Origin: JBDSKH01 sp035556655
GTDB lineage: Bacteria; Actinomycetota; Actinomycetes; Actinomycetales; Microbacteriaceae
Direction of reading: 5' to 3'
NCBI GenBank assembly: GCA_035556655.1
Contig: DATMFW010000069.1
Location: 1-64,000 of the forward strand
Length of the DNA stretch: 64,000 bases
Shown: positions 33,472-41,372 of the stretch, piece by piece
How positions within the stretch are numbered: the first letter of the stretch is position 1
Layout: each line of letters starts with the position of its first letter
Position numbers and translations under genes: made by a program
Notes under the pieces: generated by a model
What the model was told of the DNA's origin: nothing
Databases searched by the model: none
The model's input: the letters and a program-made list of their open reading frames with translations, nothing else

Positions 33472-34071
33472 GTGGCTGTCAAGATCCGCCTCAAGCGGCT
33501 CGGCAAGATCCGTGCCCCGTACTACCGCATCGTCGTCGCCGACTCGCGCACCAAGCGCGACGGTCGCGTGATCGAAGAGATCGGCAAGTACCACCCCACC
33601 GAGGAGCCCTCGTTCATCGAGATCGACTCCGAGCGCGCCCAGTACTGGCTCGGCGTCGGCGCGCAGCCGACCGAGCAGGTCACCGCGCTGCTGAAGCTCA
33701 GCGGCGACTGGGGCACCTTCAAGGGTGAGAAGGGTGCCAAGAGCACCATCCGCACCAAGGAGGCCCCCGAGCTGTTCGTCGCCGACGAGAAGAAGAAGCC
33801 GGTTCTGAAGCCGAAGGCCGACAAGGCCCCCAAGGCCGAGGCCGCTCCCGCCGATGCTCCCGCCGACGAGGACGCCGCCGCAGCGACCGGCGACGACCAG
33901 GCCGCCGACGCCGCCGTCGAGGCGCCCGCCGAGGCTGCCGAGTCCGCGGTCGAGGCTCCGGCTGCCGAGACCCCGGCCGAGACGGTCACCGAGGCCGAGG
34001 CCGCGGTCGATGAGGCCGAGGGTTCCGGCGACGCAGCCGAGGCCCCCGCGGCCGACGCCGACAAGGAGTAG
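33472..34071 (+). CDS. rpsP: 30S ribosomal protein S16 with long acidic tail
   Basis: The first about 85 residues are a standard S16 (AVKIRLKRLGKIRAPYYRIVV, start GTG, SD CAGGAGA). The remaining about 110 residues form an Ala/Glu/Asp-rich tail, roughly doubling the usual length. The tail is low-complexity and probably disordered. The gene opens the conserved rpsP-KH-rimM operon, after a 148-bp leader that holds the likely promoter. Tails of this kind occur in other actinobacterial S16 proteins. Confidence 0.96.
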   Translation: MAVKIRLKRLGKIRAPYYRIVVADSRTKRDGRVIEEIGKYHPTEEPSFIEIDSERAQYWLGVGAQPTEQVTALLKLSGDWGTFKGEKGAKSTIRTKEAPELFVADEKKKPVLKPKADKAPKAEAAPADAPADEDAAAATGDDQAADAAVEAPAEAAESAVEAPAAETPAETVTEAEAAVDEAEGSGDAAEAPAADADKE

Positions 34072-34073
34072 TG

Positions 34074-34313
34074 GTGCTGGCATCCGCCCTCGAGCACCTC
34101 GTCAAGGGGATCGTCGATCACCCTGACGAGGTCACGGTGGATTCCGCCACGTCCTCACGCGGCGAGGTCCTCGAGGTGCGCGTGCACCCCGACGACCTCG
34201 GCCGCGTGATCGGCCGTTCCGGCCGCACCGCCAAGGCCCTGCGCACCCTCGTGACCGCGCTCGCTGACGGCCGTCGCGTACGCGTGGACGTCGTCGACAC
34301 CGACGAGGCGTGA
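34074..34313 (+). CDS. KH-domain RNA-binding protein (KhpA type)
   Basis: This 79-residue protein has a single KH domain with the GxxG loop in GRVIGRSGRTAKAL. KhpA-type proteins bind RNA, often with a KhpB/Jag partner. Two adjacent GTG codons (34071 and 34074) could start it; I prefer 34074 because the AAGGAG at 34063-34068 then has normal spacing. It sits between rpsP and rimM, overlapping rimM by GTGA, as in most Gram-positive genomes. Confidence 0.93.
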   Translation: MLASALEHLVKGIVDHPDEVTVDSATSSRGEVLEVRVHPDDLGRVIGRSGRTAKALRTLVTALADGRRVRVDVVDTDEA

Positions 34314-34840
34314 ACGCCCCCACCCGGTTGCGGGTCGCCCGCCTGATGAAGGCGCACGGGCTGAAGGGCGGCATCAAACTCGAGCTGTACACCGACGACC
34401 CGAAGCGCCGGTTCGTCCCCGGTGCGACGTTCGACCTGCAGGTTCCCGACACCTCCCCGTGGCACGGCAAGACCCTGCAGCTGGCCGAGCTGCGCTGGTA
34501 CAACGAGCATGCCGTCGCGTTCTTCGAGGGGGTGCAGGACCGCACCACCGCCGAGGGACTGATCCGTGCGATCCTCTGGATCGACGACAGCGGCGAGACC
34601 GAACCCGACGCCTGGTACGACTACCAGCTGGTCGGCCTGCGTGCGCTCCGCGACGGGGTCGAGGTCGGGACCGTGGCACGGGTCGACCACCTGCCCGCGC
34701 AGGACCTGCTGGCGATCGACACGGGTGCGGGCGAGGTGCTCGTGCCGTTCGTCTCGGCGATCGTTCCCGCCGTCGACATCGAGGCCGGCACCGTGACCCT
34801 CACGCCTCCGACGGGGTTGTTCGAAGACGCCCCCGAGTAG
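34310..34840 (+). CDS. rimM: 16S rRNA processing protein RimM
   Basis: This 176-residue protein has the N-terminal RimM domain (RVARLMKAHGLKGGIKLEL, matching the usual GxxhGxKGexkv) and a C-terminal PRC-barrel domain (DYQLVGLRALRDGVEVG). It assists maturation of the 30S head around S19. The GTG start overlaps the KH gene stop. In related genomes trmD follows directly; here about 1 kb holding a reversed gene separates them. Confidence 0.95.
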   Translation: MNAPTRLRVARLMKAHGLKGGIKLELYTDDPKRRFVPGATFDLQVPDTSPWHGKTLQLAELRWYNEHAVAFFEGVQDRTTAEGLIRAILWIDDSGETEPDAWYDYQLVGLRALRDGVEVGTVARVDHLPAQDLLAIDTGAGEVLVPFVSAIVPAVDIEAGTVTLTPPTGLFEDAPE

Positions 34841-34852
34841 CGCGGCTGAGCC

Positions 34853-34870
34853 GTACCCAAAACGCGCATA
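34853..34870. repeat. Direct repeat flanking DUF559 gene, left copy
   Basis: GTACCCAAAACGCGCATA lies 12 bp after rimM and matches the right copy at 35782-35799 in 16 of 18 positions, in the same orientation. The pair brackets the reversed DUF559 gene and may mark an insertion boundary or recombination site. Confidence 0.6.
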
Positions 34871-34883
34871 GGGGAGCCTGCGT

Positions 34884-35798
34884 TCACCCGGGCCGTCGTC
34901 TCTGATGCACTCCGAGTCGAACCAGCTGCAGCAGCTGACGCTCGACCGCGCGGAGGTCCTCCATCACCCGCCGGTAACTGAACCGCACGACCGTGTACCC
35001 GAGCGTGACGAGGGCCGCGTCACGCGCCCGGTCCTGCTCGAACCGCTGGTGATGCCACTCTCGGCCATCGACCTCGACGACGAGACTCTCGCCCACGACG
35101 AAGTCCACCCGGCCGACACCTGCGATCTCGACCTGTGGTGCCAGCTTCACGTGGTGTGCCCGCAACCTGAGACGCACGAGCGTCTCGATCCCGGACTCGG
35201 CGCGCGGATCGACTCGCGACAGAAGACGACGACCGCGTGATGTGCGGTTCAGCACGGCGGCGACCTCGGCCTCGGTGAGCAGCCCGCGGTTGAGTGCGGA
35301 GTCCGCGGCGATCACGACATCCGCAGGCGCTCCGCAGTGTGCGAACTGGCGGAAGGCGTCGAGCACCCCGACGACGCCGTCCTCAGAGCGCGTCCTCACC
35401 CAATGGGCGATGACCCCGGCCGGGTCCCCGTGCGACGAGCGCCCGAACGCCACGTGGATGCCGCGGACCTCGCGTATCCAGACCCCGTGGAACCGCAGCG
35501 CCGACGCGCACCCGAGCGCCCCACCCGCGGCGACAGCGCGGACCACCTGGGAATCGGCGGCCTCGCCGGCGTACCAGCCGCGCCGGATGCGCGTGAGTCG
35601 GCCGGCGCGCACGGCGGCGTCGATCGCCGCCGGCGTCGCGCCGTTCGCCAGCAACTCCCGACGGCTGACGACTCCTCCCCTCACCGTGACACTGTGGCGC
35701 CCCGTCGTCCTGCAGAGGCGACGCTTTGTCGGCCCCGTGGACAACACGGCGGGTGGGCGGTTGGGGTCGAACGGCTGGGATGTACCCAGAACCCGCAT
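34884..35798 (-). CDS. AbiEi-like HTH plus DUF559 endonuclease-like protein
   Basis: The 304-codon frame has an N-terminal AbiEi-type winged-helix region (VSRRELLANGATPAAIDAAV, RIRRGWYAG) and a C-terminal DUF559/Vsr-like restriction-endonuclease fold: ESGIETLVRLRLRAHHV, then GVGRVDFVVGESLVVEVDG with the D and E-x-D acidic positions, then HHQRFEQDRARDAAL. Such fusions are common solitary genes in actinobacteria with unproven function. The upstream start is uncertain: the ATG at 35798 lies inside the flanking repeat, and a GTG at 35684 is also possible. It opposes the rimM-trmD operon direction, suggesting insertion. Confidence 0.75.
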   Translation of the reverse strand: MRVLGTSQPFDPNRPPAVLSTGPTKRRLCRTTGRHSVTVRGGVVSRRELLANGATPAAIDAAVRAGRLTRIRRGWYAGEAADSQVVRAVAAGGALGCASALRFHGVWIREVRGIHVAFGRSSHGDPAGVIAHWVRTRSEDGVVGVLDAFRQFAHCGAPADVVIAADSALNRGLLTEAEVAAVLNRTSRGRRLLSRVDPRAESGIETLVRLRLRAHHVKLAPQVEIAGVGRVDFVVGESLVVEVDGREWHHQRFEQDRARDAALVTLGYTVVRFSYRRVMEDLRAVERQLLQLVRLGVHQRRRPG

Positions 35799-35799
35799 A
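35782..35799. repeat. Direct repeat flanking DUF559 gene, right copy
   Basis: GTACCCAGAACCCGCATA is the partner of the copy at 34853. Read on the minus strand, both copies encode MRVLGT in one frame, and here that ATG is the most upstream start of the DUF559 gene. Confidence 0.6.
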
Positions 35800-35852
35800 T
35801 GAGGTTCTCAGTGCGCTGCAGCCGCACCAACCGGCGCCGATACGCTGAACCC

Positions 35853-36545
35853 GTGCGCGTCGACATCGTCACGATCTTCCCGGAGTTCTTCTCCGTGCTC
35901 GACGTGTCCCTCCTCGGCCGGGCGCGCGCCGACGGCGTCCTCGACATCCGGGTGCACGACCTGCGCGACTTCACCCACGATCGCCACCGCACCGTCGACG
36001 ACACGCCCGCCGGGGGCGGTGCGGGCATGGTCATGCGCCCCGAGCCGTGGGGCGAAGCGCTGGATGCCGTGCTCACCCCGAGCGCGACCGTCGTCTTCCC
36101 GAGTCCCGCCGGTGCGCTCTTCACCCAGGCGCGTGCGCGCGACCTGAGCACCCGCGAGCACCTGGTGTTCTGCTGCGGGCGCTACGAGGGCATCGACCAG
36201 CGCGTCATCGAGTGGAGCCGCACCGCGGCGGCCGAGGTGCTCGAGTTGAGCCTCGGCGACTACGTGCTCAACGGCGGCGAGGTCGCGGCGATGGCGATGA
36301 TCGAGGCGGCCGGGCGACTCGTGCCCGGAGTCGTCGGCAACCCCGACAGCCTCGTCGAAGAGAGCCACGAGGACGGGCTGCTGGAATATCCGAGCTACAC
36401 CAAGCCGGCCTCCTGGCGCGGTCTCGACACCCCGCCCGTGCTGCTCGGTGGCAACCACGCCGCGATCGCCACGTGGCGGCGCGAGCAGCAGCTCGAGCGC
36501 ACCCGCCGCATCCGCCCTGACCTGCTGGAGGAACCCGATGCGTAA
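35853..36545 (+). CDS. trmD: tRNA (guanine-N1)-methyltransferase TrmD
   Basis: This 230-residue SPOUT methyltransferase modifies G37 of tRNAs using S-adenosylmethionine. The N-terminus MRVDIVTIFPEFF, the segment VDDTPAGGGAGMVMRPEP and the knot region CGRYEGIDQRVIE plus SLGDYVLNGGEVAAM are diagnostic. The GTG start has TACGCT at 35841-35846, 6 nt upstream, so it has its own leaderless promoter although it normally follows rimM directly. Its end overlaps the next small gene by 8 bp. Confidence 0.97.
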   Translation: MRVDIVTIFPEFFSVLDVSLLGRARADGVLDIRVHDLRDFTHDRHRTVDDTPAGGGAGMVMRPEPWGEALDAVLTPSATVVFPSPAGALFTQARARDLSTREHLVFCCGRYEGIDQRVIEWSRTAAAEVLELSLGDYVLNGGEVAAMAMIEAAGRLVPGVVGNPDSLVEESHEDGLLEYPSYTKPASWRGLDTPPVLLGGNHAAIATWRREQQLERTRRIRPDLLEEPDA

Positions 36546-36942
36546 CCCGTGGATCGTCGCGCAGTTCGCCGTCGCGGCCGTGCTGCTGGTGATCAGCCTG
36601 ATCGGGGTGATCGGCGTGCTGGCCCTCGACATGGCCGAGCTGGCGTTCTCGTTCCAGGGCGGCATCCAGGCTTTCGCGATCTTCCCCGGGCTGGTGGTCT
36701 CGCTCGTGGTGAACGCGCTGCTCATGCGTGCTCAGCGCGTCCGCGCTCTGAGCCGGGCGCAACGGGTGCTGCTCGTGATCGAGTTCGTGCTGATCGCGGC
36801 GCTCGTGGTGTTCCACTTCTTCACCGACGAGGCGGGCACGACGTTCGGCCTGGCGATCGTCGTCTGGCCGATCGTCATCGTCGTCGCGATCGTGCTCGCG
36901 ATCGTGACGGTCGTGCGGCTGGTCAGGTCCGGCGCGAACTGA
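36538..36942 (+). CDS. Small membrane protein downstream of trmD
   Basis: This 134-residue protein has four predicted helices (AQFAVAAVLLVISLIGVIGV, FAIFPGLVVSLVVNALLM, VLLVIEFVLIAALVVFHFF, GLAIVVWPIVIVVAIVLAIV). An SD-like GAGGA precedes the ATG, which overlaps the end of trmD. The 3' end overlaps the convergent map gene by 20 bp. I recognise no family or function. Confidence 0.82.
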   Translation: MRNPWIVAQFAVAAVLLVISLIGVIGVLALDMAELAFSFQGGIQAFAIFPGLVVSLVVNALLMRAQRVRALSRAQRVLLVIEFVLIAALVVFHFFTDEAGTTFGLAIVVWPIVIVVAIVLAIVTVVRLVRSGAN

Positions 36943-37693
36943 GCACGACCGGACCGTCGGCGGTGACGGCGACGGTGTGCTCGGAGTGCGCTCCGCGGGA
37001 GCCGTCCTTGCTGCGCAGGGTCCAGCCGTCGGGGTCGGTGTAGATCTCGTCGGTGCCGAGCATGAACCACGGTTCGATCGCGAACACCAGCCCCGGCCGC
37101 AGCGGCAGGCCGCGCTTGGCGCGGCCGTCGTTGGGGATGTGGGGGTCACCGTGCATCTCGCGCCCCACCCCGTGCCCGCCGAAGTCGGTGTTGACGCTCA
37201 GGCCGGCCTCGGCGGCGATATCGCCGATGGCCGCCGAGATGTCGCCGATGCGGTTGCCGGGCACCGCCTGGGCGATCCCGGCGTCGAGGGCGCGCTCGGT
37301 GAGGGCGATCAACTCGAGGTCCTCCTCGCGTGGGGTGCCGACGACGATCGACAGTGCCGAGTCCGAGACCCACCCGCCGACGGACGCGGCGAAGTCGAGA
37401 GACAGCAGGTCGCCGTCCTGCAGCGCGTAGTCGTGGGGCAGCCCGTGCAGCACGGCGTCGTTGACCGACGTGCAGATCACCTTGCCGAACGGGGATGCGC
37501 CGAACGACGGGTGGTAGTCGATGTAGCAGCTCTCGGCACCGGCCGAGCGGATCATGTCGTGGGCGAGAGCGTCCAGCTCGAGCAGGTTGACCCCGACCGC
37601 CGCAGCGTCGCGGGTGGCTTCGAGCACGCTCGCGACGAAGCGACCGGCAGCCTGCAGCTGCTCGATCTCGGCGGGGGTGCGCAGTTCGATCAC
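36923..37693 (-). CDS. map: Methionine aminopeptidase, type I
   Basis: This 256-residue enzyme removes N-terminal methionine from nascent proteins. Metal ligands are visible in order: D in LLSLDFAASVGGWVSDSA (two aspartates), H in NTDFGGHGVGREMHGDP, E in LVFAIEPWFM and a C-terminal E in HSEHTVAV. The GTG start at 37693 has TAGGCT on the minus strand 6 nt upstream, suggesting leaderless translation. It is transcribed against the surrounding ribosomal operon. Confidence 0.95.
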   Translation of the reverse strand: MIELRTPAEIEQLQAAGRFVASVLEATRDAAAVGVNLLELDALAHDMIRSAGAESCYIDYHPSFGASPFGKVICTSVNDAVLHGLPHDYALQDGDLLSLDFAASVGGWVSDSALSIVVGTPREEDLELIALTERALDAGIAQAVPGNRIGDISAAIGDIAAEAGLSVNTDFGGHGVGREMHGDPHIPNDGRAKRGLPLRPGLVFAIEPWFMLGTDEIYTDPDGWTLRSKDGSRGAHSEHTVAVTADGPVVLSSRRT

Positions 37694-37731
37694 CGGTCGA
37701 GCCTACTGGCCGCGTCGCGCGTGGACCGGGA

Positions 37732-37777
37732 CCTGTGGCAGAATGAACGATTGTGCCCGGCACGGCCCTGCCACAGG
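37732..37777 (+). promoter_or_regulatory. Inverted repeat in the rplS promoter/leader region
   Basis: CCTGTGGCAG at 37732-37741 and CTGCCACAGG at 37768-37777 are perfect 10-bp complements, enclosing a smaller GTGC/GCAC stem at 37753-37763. GGCAGAATGA overlapping the left arm also resembles a -10 element. The structure could be an operator or part of an L19-responsive mRNA leader of about 90 nt. Confidence 0.5.
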
Positions 37778-37865
37778 GGGGTCCGAATCCAGACCGGCAC
37801 CGCATCCATCGTCTGAATCACCGAAACCGCGTTCGACCTGTGGCGGTCGCAGAGAGCGAAACATC

Positions 37866-38213
37866 ATGCACATCCTCGACTCCGTCGATGCTGCCTCCCT
37901 CCGTTCCGACATCCCGGACTTCCGTCCCGGCGACACCGTCAAGGTGCACGTGAATATCGTCGAGGGCACCCGCTCCCGCATCCAGGTCTTCCAGGGCGCC
38001 GTCATCGGCCGCTCCGGTGAGGGCGTGCGCGAGACCTTCACCGTCCGCAAGGTGAGCTTCCAGGTCGGTGTCGAGCGCACCTTCCCGGTGCACTCCCCGG
38101 TGATCGACCACATCGAGGTCGTCACCCGCGGTGACGTGCGCCGCGCGAAGCTCTACTACCTGCGCGACCTGCGCGGCAAGAAGGCCAAGATCAAGGAGAA
38201 GCGCGAGGCGTAA
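37866..38213 (+). CDS. rplS: 50S ribosomal protein L19
   Basis: This 115-residue L19 contains the family core DFRPGDTVKVHVNIVEGTRSR, ending KLYYLRDLRGKKAKIKEK. It lies at the 30S-50S interface. Start ATG at 37866 follows an AGAGAGCG sequence. The gene normally follows trmD; here map and a small membrane gene intervene, and it has its own leader with an inverted repeat and a strong terminator behind it. Confidence 0.97.
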   Translation: MHILDSVDAASLRSDIPDFRPGDTVKVHVNIVEGTRSRIQVFQGAVIGRSGEGVRETFTVRKVSFQVGVERTFPVHSPVIDHIEVVTRGDVRRAKLYYLRDLRGKKAKIKEKREA

Positions 38214-38237
38214 GCCCCTCGCCGCCGACGTCTTCTC

Positions 38238-38280
38238 GAATCCCCGTCCCGCCGTCCGGCGAGGCGGGGATTCGTGTTTA
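38238..38280 (+). terminator. Intrinsic-type terminator after rplS
   Basis: GAATCCCC at 38238-38245 pairs with GGGGATTC at 38266-38273, with extra GC pairing toward the loop, followed by GTGTTTA. This hairpin lies 25 bp after the rplS stop and before lepB. Confidence 0.75.
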
Positions 38281-38304
38281 TGCTTGCCTGGACCCTGAGG
38301 TGAG

Positions 38305-39105
38305 ATGACCGATCCTGACGCGCTGGAACTGCGCGAACCGACCGCTGCCGTGAGCACGAGCGCCCCGAGCACGAGCGCTGACGAGGTTTCGCTGCGCCCC
38401 CGCAAGAAGCGCAAGTCCGGTCTGGTGCGCTTCCTGCGCGATGTCGTCATCATCCTGGTCGCGGCGGTCGTGATCTCGTTCCTCATCAAGACCTTCCTGA
38501 TCCGCTCGTTCTACATCCCGTCCGAGTCGATGCAGGACACCCTGCACGTCAACGACCGCATCATCGTGAACGAGCTGGTGCCCGAGCTGGTCCCCATCGA
38601 GCGCGGCGACATCGTGGTGTTCCAGGACCCGGGCGGCTGGCTGACTCCGCAGCCCGAACCGGACCAGAACCCGGTGGTGGCCTTCTTCGACTGGCTGCTG
38701 TCGTTCGTGGGACTCACGGCACCCGACAGCAACGACCACCTCATCAAGCGGGTGATCGGGCTGCCGGGCGACCAGGTGGCGTGCTGCAACGAGTTCGGCC
38801 AGATGACGGTCAACGATGTGCCGCTGGAGGAGCCCTACGTCGCGATCGGCTCCAACTCGGCGGTGTCGGGTGTCGAGTTCGACGTGACGGTGCCGGCGGA
38901 TTCGCTCTGGGTGATGGGCGACAACCGCTACAACTCGGCGGACTCCCGTCTCAACCAGGACAAGCCGACGAAGGGCTTCGTGCCGATCGGCAACGTCGTC
39001 GGTCGCGCGGTGCTGATCTCGTGGCCGTTCGATCGCTGGACCTGGCTCGACAACTATCCGTTCGTCTTCCGGGGCGTCGACGACGCGGCGGACCCGGACC
39101 GATGA
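38305..39105 (+). CDS. lepB: Signal peptidase I
   Basis: This 266-residue protease cleaves signal peptides of secreted proteins. A cytoplasmic N-terminus of about 42 residues is followed by one transmembrane helix (about 45-65), catalytic S75 in FYIPSESMQDTL, catalytic K148 in HLIKRVIGLPGD, and the C-terminal box WVMGDNRYNSADSR. An SD (GAGGTGAG) precedes the ATG. It overlaps rnhB by ATGA and is in the conserved rplS-lepB-rnhB order. Confidence 0.96.
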   Translation: MTDPDALELREPTAAVSTSAPSTSADEVSLRPRKKRKSGLVRFLRDVVIILVAAVVISFLIKTFLIRSFYIPSESMQDTLHVNDRIIVNELVPELVPIERGDIVVFQDPGGWLTPQPEPDQNPVVAFFDWLLSFVGLTAPDSNDHLIKRVIGLPGDQVACCNEFGQMTVNDVPLEEPYVAIGSNSAVSGVEFDVTVPADSLWVMGDNRYNSADSRLNQDKPTKGFVPIGNVVGRAVLISWPFDRWTWLDNYPFVFRGVDDAADPDR

Positions 39106-39794
39106 CGTCGACCGTGCCCACCCTGCGCCACGAGCGCGTGCTGATGCGCGAGGGTGCCCGCATGGTGATCGGCATGGACGAGGTGGGCCGCGGCGCGATC
39201 GCGGGTCCCGTGGGGGTGGGGCTGAGCGTCGTCCACGAGCACACCCGCACTGCGCCGGCGGGCCTGAAGGATTCCAAGCTGCTCAGCGAGCAGCGCCGCG
39301 AGGAGCTCTACCCGGGCGTGATGCGCTGGGCGCGCGAGCACGCGGTCGGGCTGGCCTCCAACGAGGAGGTCGAGACGATCGGCATCATCCGCGCGCTCGG
39401 GCTGGCCGCGTCGCGGGCGCTCGAGGCGGTGCGCGATGCCGGGGTCGTGATCCAGGATGCGGTGGTGCTTCTCGACGGATCGCACGACTGGCTCACCCCG
39501 GCCCTGCCTCCCTCGGTGCGCGAACTCGGCCTCCGGGTGACGACGAAGGTGAAGGCGGACCGGACGTGCGCTGCTGTCGCCGCCGCATCCGTGCTGGCGA
39601 AGGTGCAGCGCGACCGGCTGATGATCGCCTCAGACGCCGTGCACCCCGGCTACCTGTGGGCCTCGAACAAGGGCTACGCCTCGAGCGAGCACTACGCCGC
39701 GATCGACCGCATCGGCCCGTCGCCGCTGCACCGCTGGAGCTGGCTGCGTCAGCCGGGGCTGTTCGACGCGGCGCTCTTCGATGAGGCGATCTAG
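39102..39794 (+). CDS. rnhB: Ribonuclease HII
   Basis: This 230-residue RNase H2 degrades RNA in RNA-DNA hybrids and removes misincorporated ribonucleotides. The catalytic DEVGRG motif is at residues 26-31, with a further acidic residue in VVLLDGSHDW and the HP-x-Y-x-W-x-SNKGY segment (VHPGYLWASNKGYAS). The ATG at 39102 overlaps the lepB stop. A DUF2469 gene follows, as in most actinobacteria. Confidence 0.96.
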   Translation: MTSTVPTLRHERVLMREGARMVIGMDEVGRGAIAGPVGVGLSVVHEHTRTAPAGLKDSKLLSEQRREELYPGVMRWAREHAVGLASNEEVETIGIIRALGLAASRALEAVRDAGVVIQDAVVLLDGSHDWLTPALPPSVRELGLRVTTKVKADRTCAAVAAASVLAKVQRDRLMIASDAVHPGYLWASNKGYASSEHYAAIDRIGPSPLHRWSWLRQPGLFDAALFDEAI

Positions 39795-39804
39795 ACTCGG
39801 TCGA

Positions 39805-40128
39805 ATGGACGAGGACGAGTTCGAGGATTACGACCGCGAGGTCGAGCTGGCCCTCTACCGCGAGTACCGCGATGTGGTGGGGCAGTTCACCTACGTCGTC
39901 GAGACCGAGCGCCGGTTCTATCTCGCCAACGACGTGACGCTGGAACGCCACGACACCGAGCACGATTTCTATTTCGAGCTCACCATGAACGACGTGTGGG
40001 TGTGGGACGTCTACCGGTCGGACCGTTTCGTGAAGAGCGTGCGGGTGCTGACGTTCAAGGACGTCAACGTCGAGGTGCGCGGCGACAAGGACCTCGAGCT
40101 GCCGAAGGAGCTCGCGCTCGACGAGTAG
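39805..40128 (+). CDS. DUF2469 conserved actinobacterial protein
   Basis: This 107-residue acidic protein (MDEDEFEDYDREVELALYRE) belongs to DUF2469, found almost only in actinobacteria and nearly always between rnhB and yraN. The ATG at 39805 is chosen over an upstream in-frame start because TAGACT at 39792-39797 sits 7 nt before it (leaderless) and the protein family begins here. Function is unknown. A remnant of the palindromic repeat (GGTCGAGACC) lies just after the stop. Confidence 0.95.
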   Translation: MDEDEFEDYDREVELALYREYRDVVGQFTYVVETERRFYLANDVTLERHDTEHDFYFELTMNDVWVWDVYRSDRFVKSVRVLTFKDVNVEVRGDKDLELPKELALDE

Positions 40129-40143
40129 CGGTGGTCGAGACCC

Positions 40144-40902
40144 CTACTTCTTCGTCGTCGCCCGCTGTTCCGGCGGAAGCGAGAACGCCAGCCCCTCGGG
40201 CCCGTTCGAGATGCGCAGGTAGCGCAGCACGGCCCGGAAGGCGAGGATCGCGCCGAGGATCTCGAGGCCCTCTTCGATGAGCACCTCGATGTCGTAGACG
40301 ACGATGAGGGCATCCCCGCTGAACGCGTCGGTCTTCTTCAGCACGCCGCCGATGACCTCGCCGCCGACGGCTCCGGCGAGGTAGACGACGCCGGCGATGA
40401 TCAGGGCCCAGCGCAGGCTCTTGTCGAGCCGGCGGGCGAGCCAGAGCACGAACAGCCCGACGACGATGGCGATCGGCACCCCGAGCAGCAGCCACTGGTA
40501 GGTGAACTTCGAGCTGAGCCCGAGGTCGCCGGCGAAGTTGCCGAGCCGCTCGTGCAGGTAGGCGGCCTCGTCGGCCGAGAGCAGCAGCGCGAGCGCGCCG
40601 AGCACGACGAAGCGCCAGATCGGACGTCCGGCGCCGCGCGCGGTGAGGGCGATGAGGAAGAACCCGACGGCGACGGCAGCCAGGATGATGGTGGAGTACC
40701 AGGCGAACAGGTTGCCTTCGGCGTCCGGGTAGGTGATGTTGCGGATGCCGTCGGCGAGCCCCGAGGTGGCGCCGCCGACGCGCAGGGCGAGGTCGAGGAT
40801 CACGCCGAGCGCGGGCATCAGCAGACCGATCAGGACGAGCGTCAGGATCAGCGGTCGGGTGCGCAGGGTGCCGGCGTCGTCGCGGGCGGGTTCGGGGGCC
40901 AT
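40144..40902 (-). CDS. Multi-spanning membrane protein, unknown function
   Basis: This 252-residue protein has about six to seven helices (LTLVLIGLLMPALGVILDLAL first) and a C-terminal cytoplasmic tail. It contains acidic residues in or near membrane segments (LLLSADEAAYLHERLG, VVYDIEVLIEEGLEILG). The gene lies against the surrounding operon direction, between DUF2469 and yraN, so it is an insertion relative to the usual order. I do not recognise the family. Confidence 0.78.
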   Translation of the reverse strand: MAPEPARDDAGTLRTRPLILTLVLIGLLMPALGVILDLALRVGGATSGLADGIRNITYPDAEGNLFAWYSTIILAAVAVGFFLIALTARGAGRPIWRFVVLGALALLLSADEAAYLHERLGNFAGDLGLSSKFTYQWLLLGVPIAIVVGLFVLWLARRLDKSLRWALIIAGVVYLAGAVGGEVIGGVLKKTDAFSGDALIVVYDIEVLIEEGLEILGAILAFRAVLRYLRISNGPEGLAFSLPPEQRATTKK

Positions 40903-41018
40903 GGGTTCATCGTGGCACGAGCGGTGACGCTTCCTCCACAACGGGCGCCGGCGGGGCTTCTCGACGGATGCCGGGGCAGCGTCGGTCCGGCCGGTCCGGT
41001 TCCCGCAGGCTTCCGGGC

Positions 41019-41372
41019 ATGGCGGCGAAAGACGAACTGGGGATGCGTGGCGAACGCATCGCGGAACGGCACCTGATCGCGCGCGGCTTCGTGCTGCTGG
41101 ATCGCAACTGGCGCTGCCCGCTGGGCGAGATCGACCTGGTGCTGCGCGACGGCGACGAGACGGTGTTCGTCGAGGTGAAGACCCGCTCGAGCACGGCGTT
41201 CGGGCATCCGCTCGAGGCGATCACGGTGGCCAAGCTCGCCCGGTTGCGCCGGCTCGCCGGGGCCTGGTGCGAGGCCCACCCGGGTGCCGGACGCATCCGC
41301 ATCGACGCCGTCGCGGTGCTCGCCCCGCATCGCGCACCGGCGACGGTCGAGCATCTCGAGCGGGTGCTCTGA
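41019..41372 (+). CDS. YraN/UPF0102 family nuclease-like protein
   Basis: This 117-residue protein has a predicted restriction-endonuclease fold with E37, D39, E52 and K54 (CPLGEIDLVLRDGDE, FVEVKTRS) matching the E-x-D...E-x-K pattern. The family is conserved beside comM/dprA and is linked to DNA processing, without a firm biochemical assignment. I chose ATG 41019 because the family begins there; a longer in-frame start has no homology. It ends 1 bp into the comM-like start. Confidence 0.92.
   Translation: MAAKDELGMRGERIAERHLIARGFVLLDRNWRCPLGEIDLVLRDGDETVFVEVKTRSSTAFGHPLEAITVAKLARLRRLAGAWCEAHPGAGRIRIDAVAVLAPHRAPATVEHLERVL

Noticed and set aside
34884..35798. Complete type IV toxin-antitoxin module (AbiEi/AbiEii)
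   Set aside because: Only an AbiEi-like HTH fused to a DUF559 domain is present. No AbiEii nucleotidyltransferase lies next to it.
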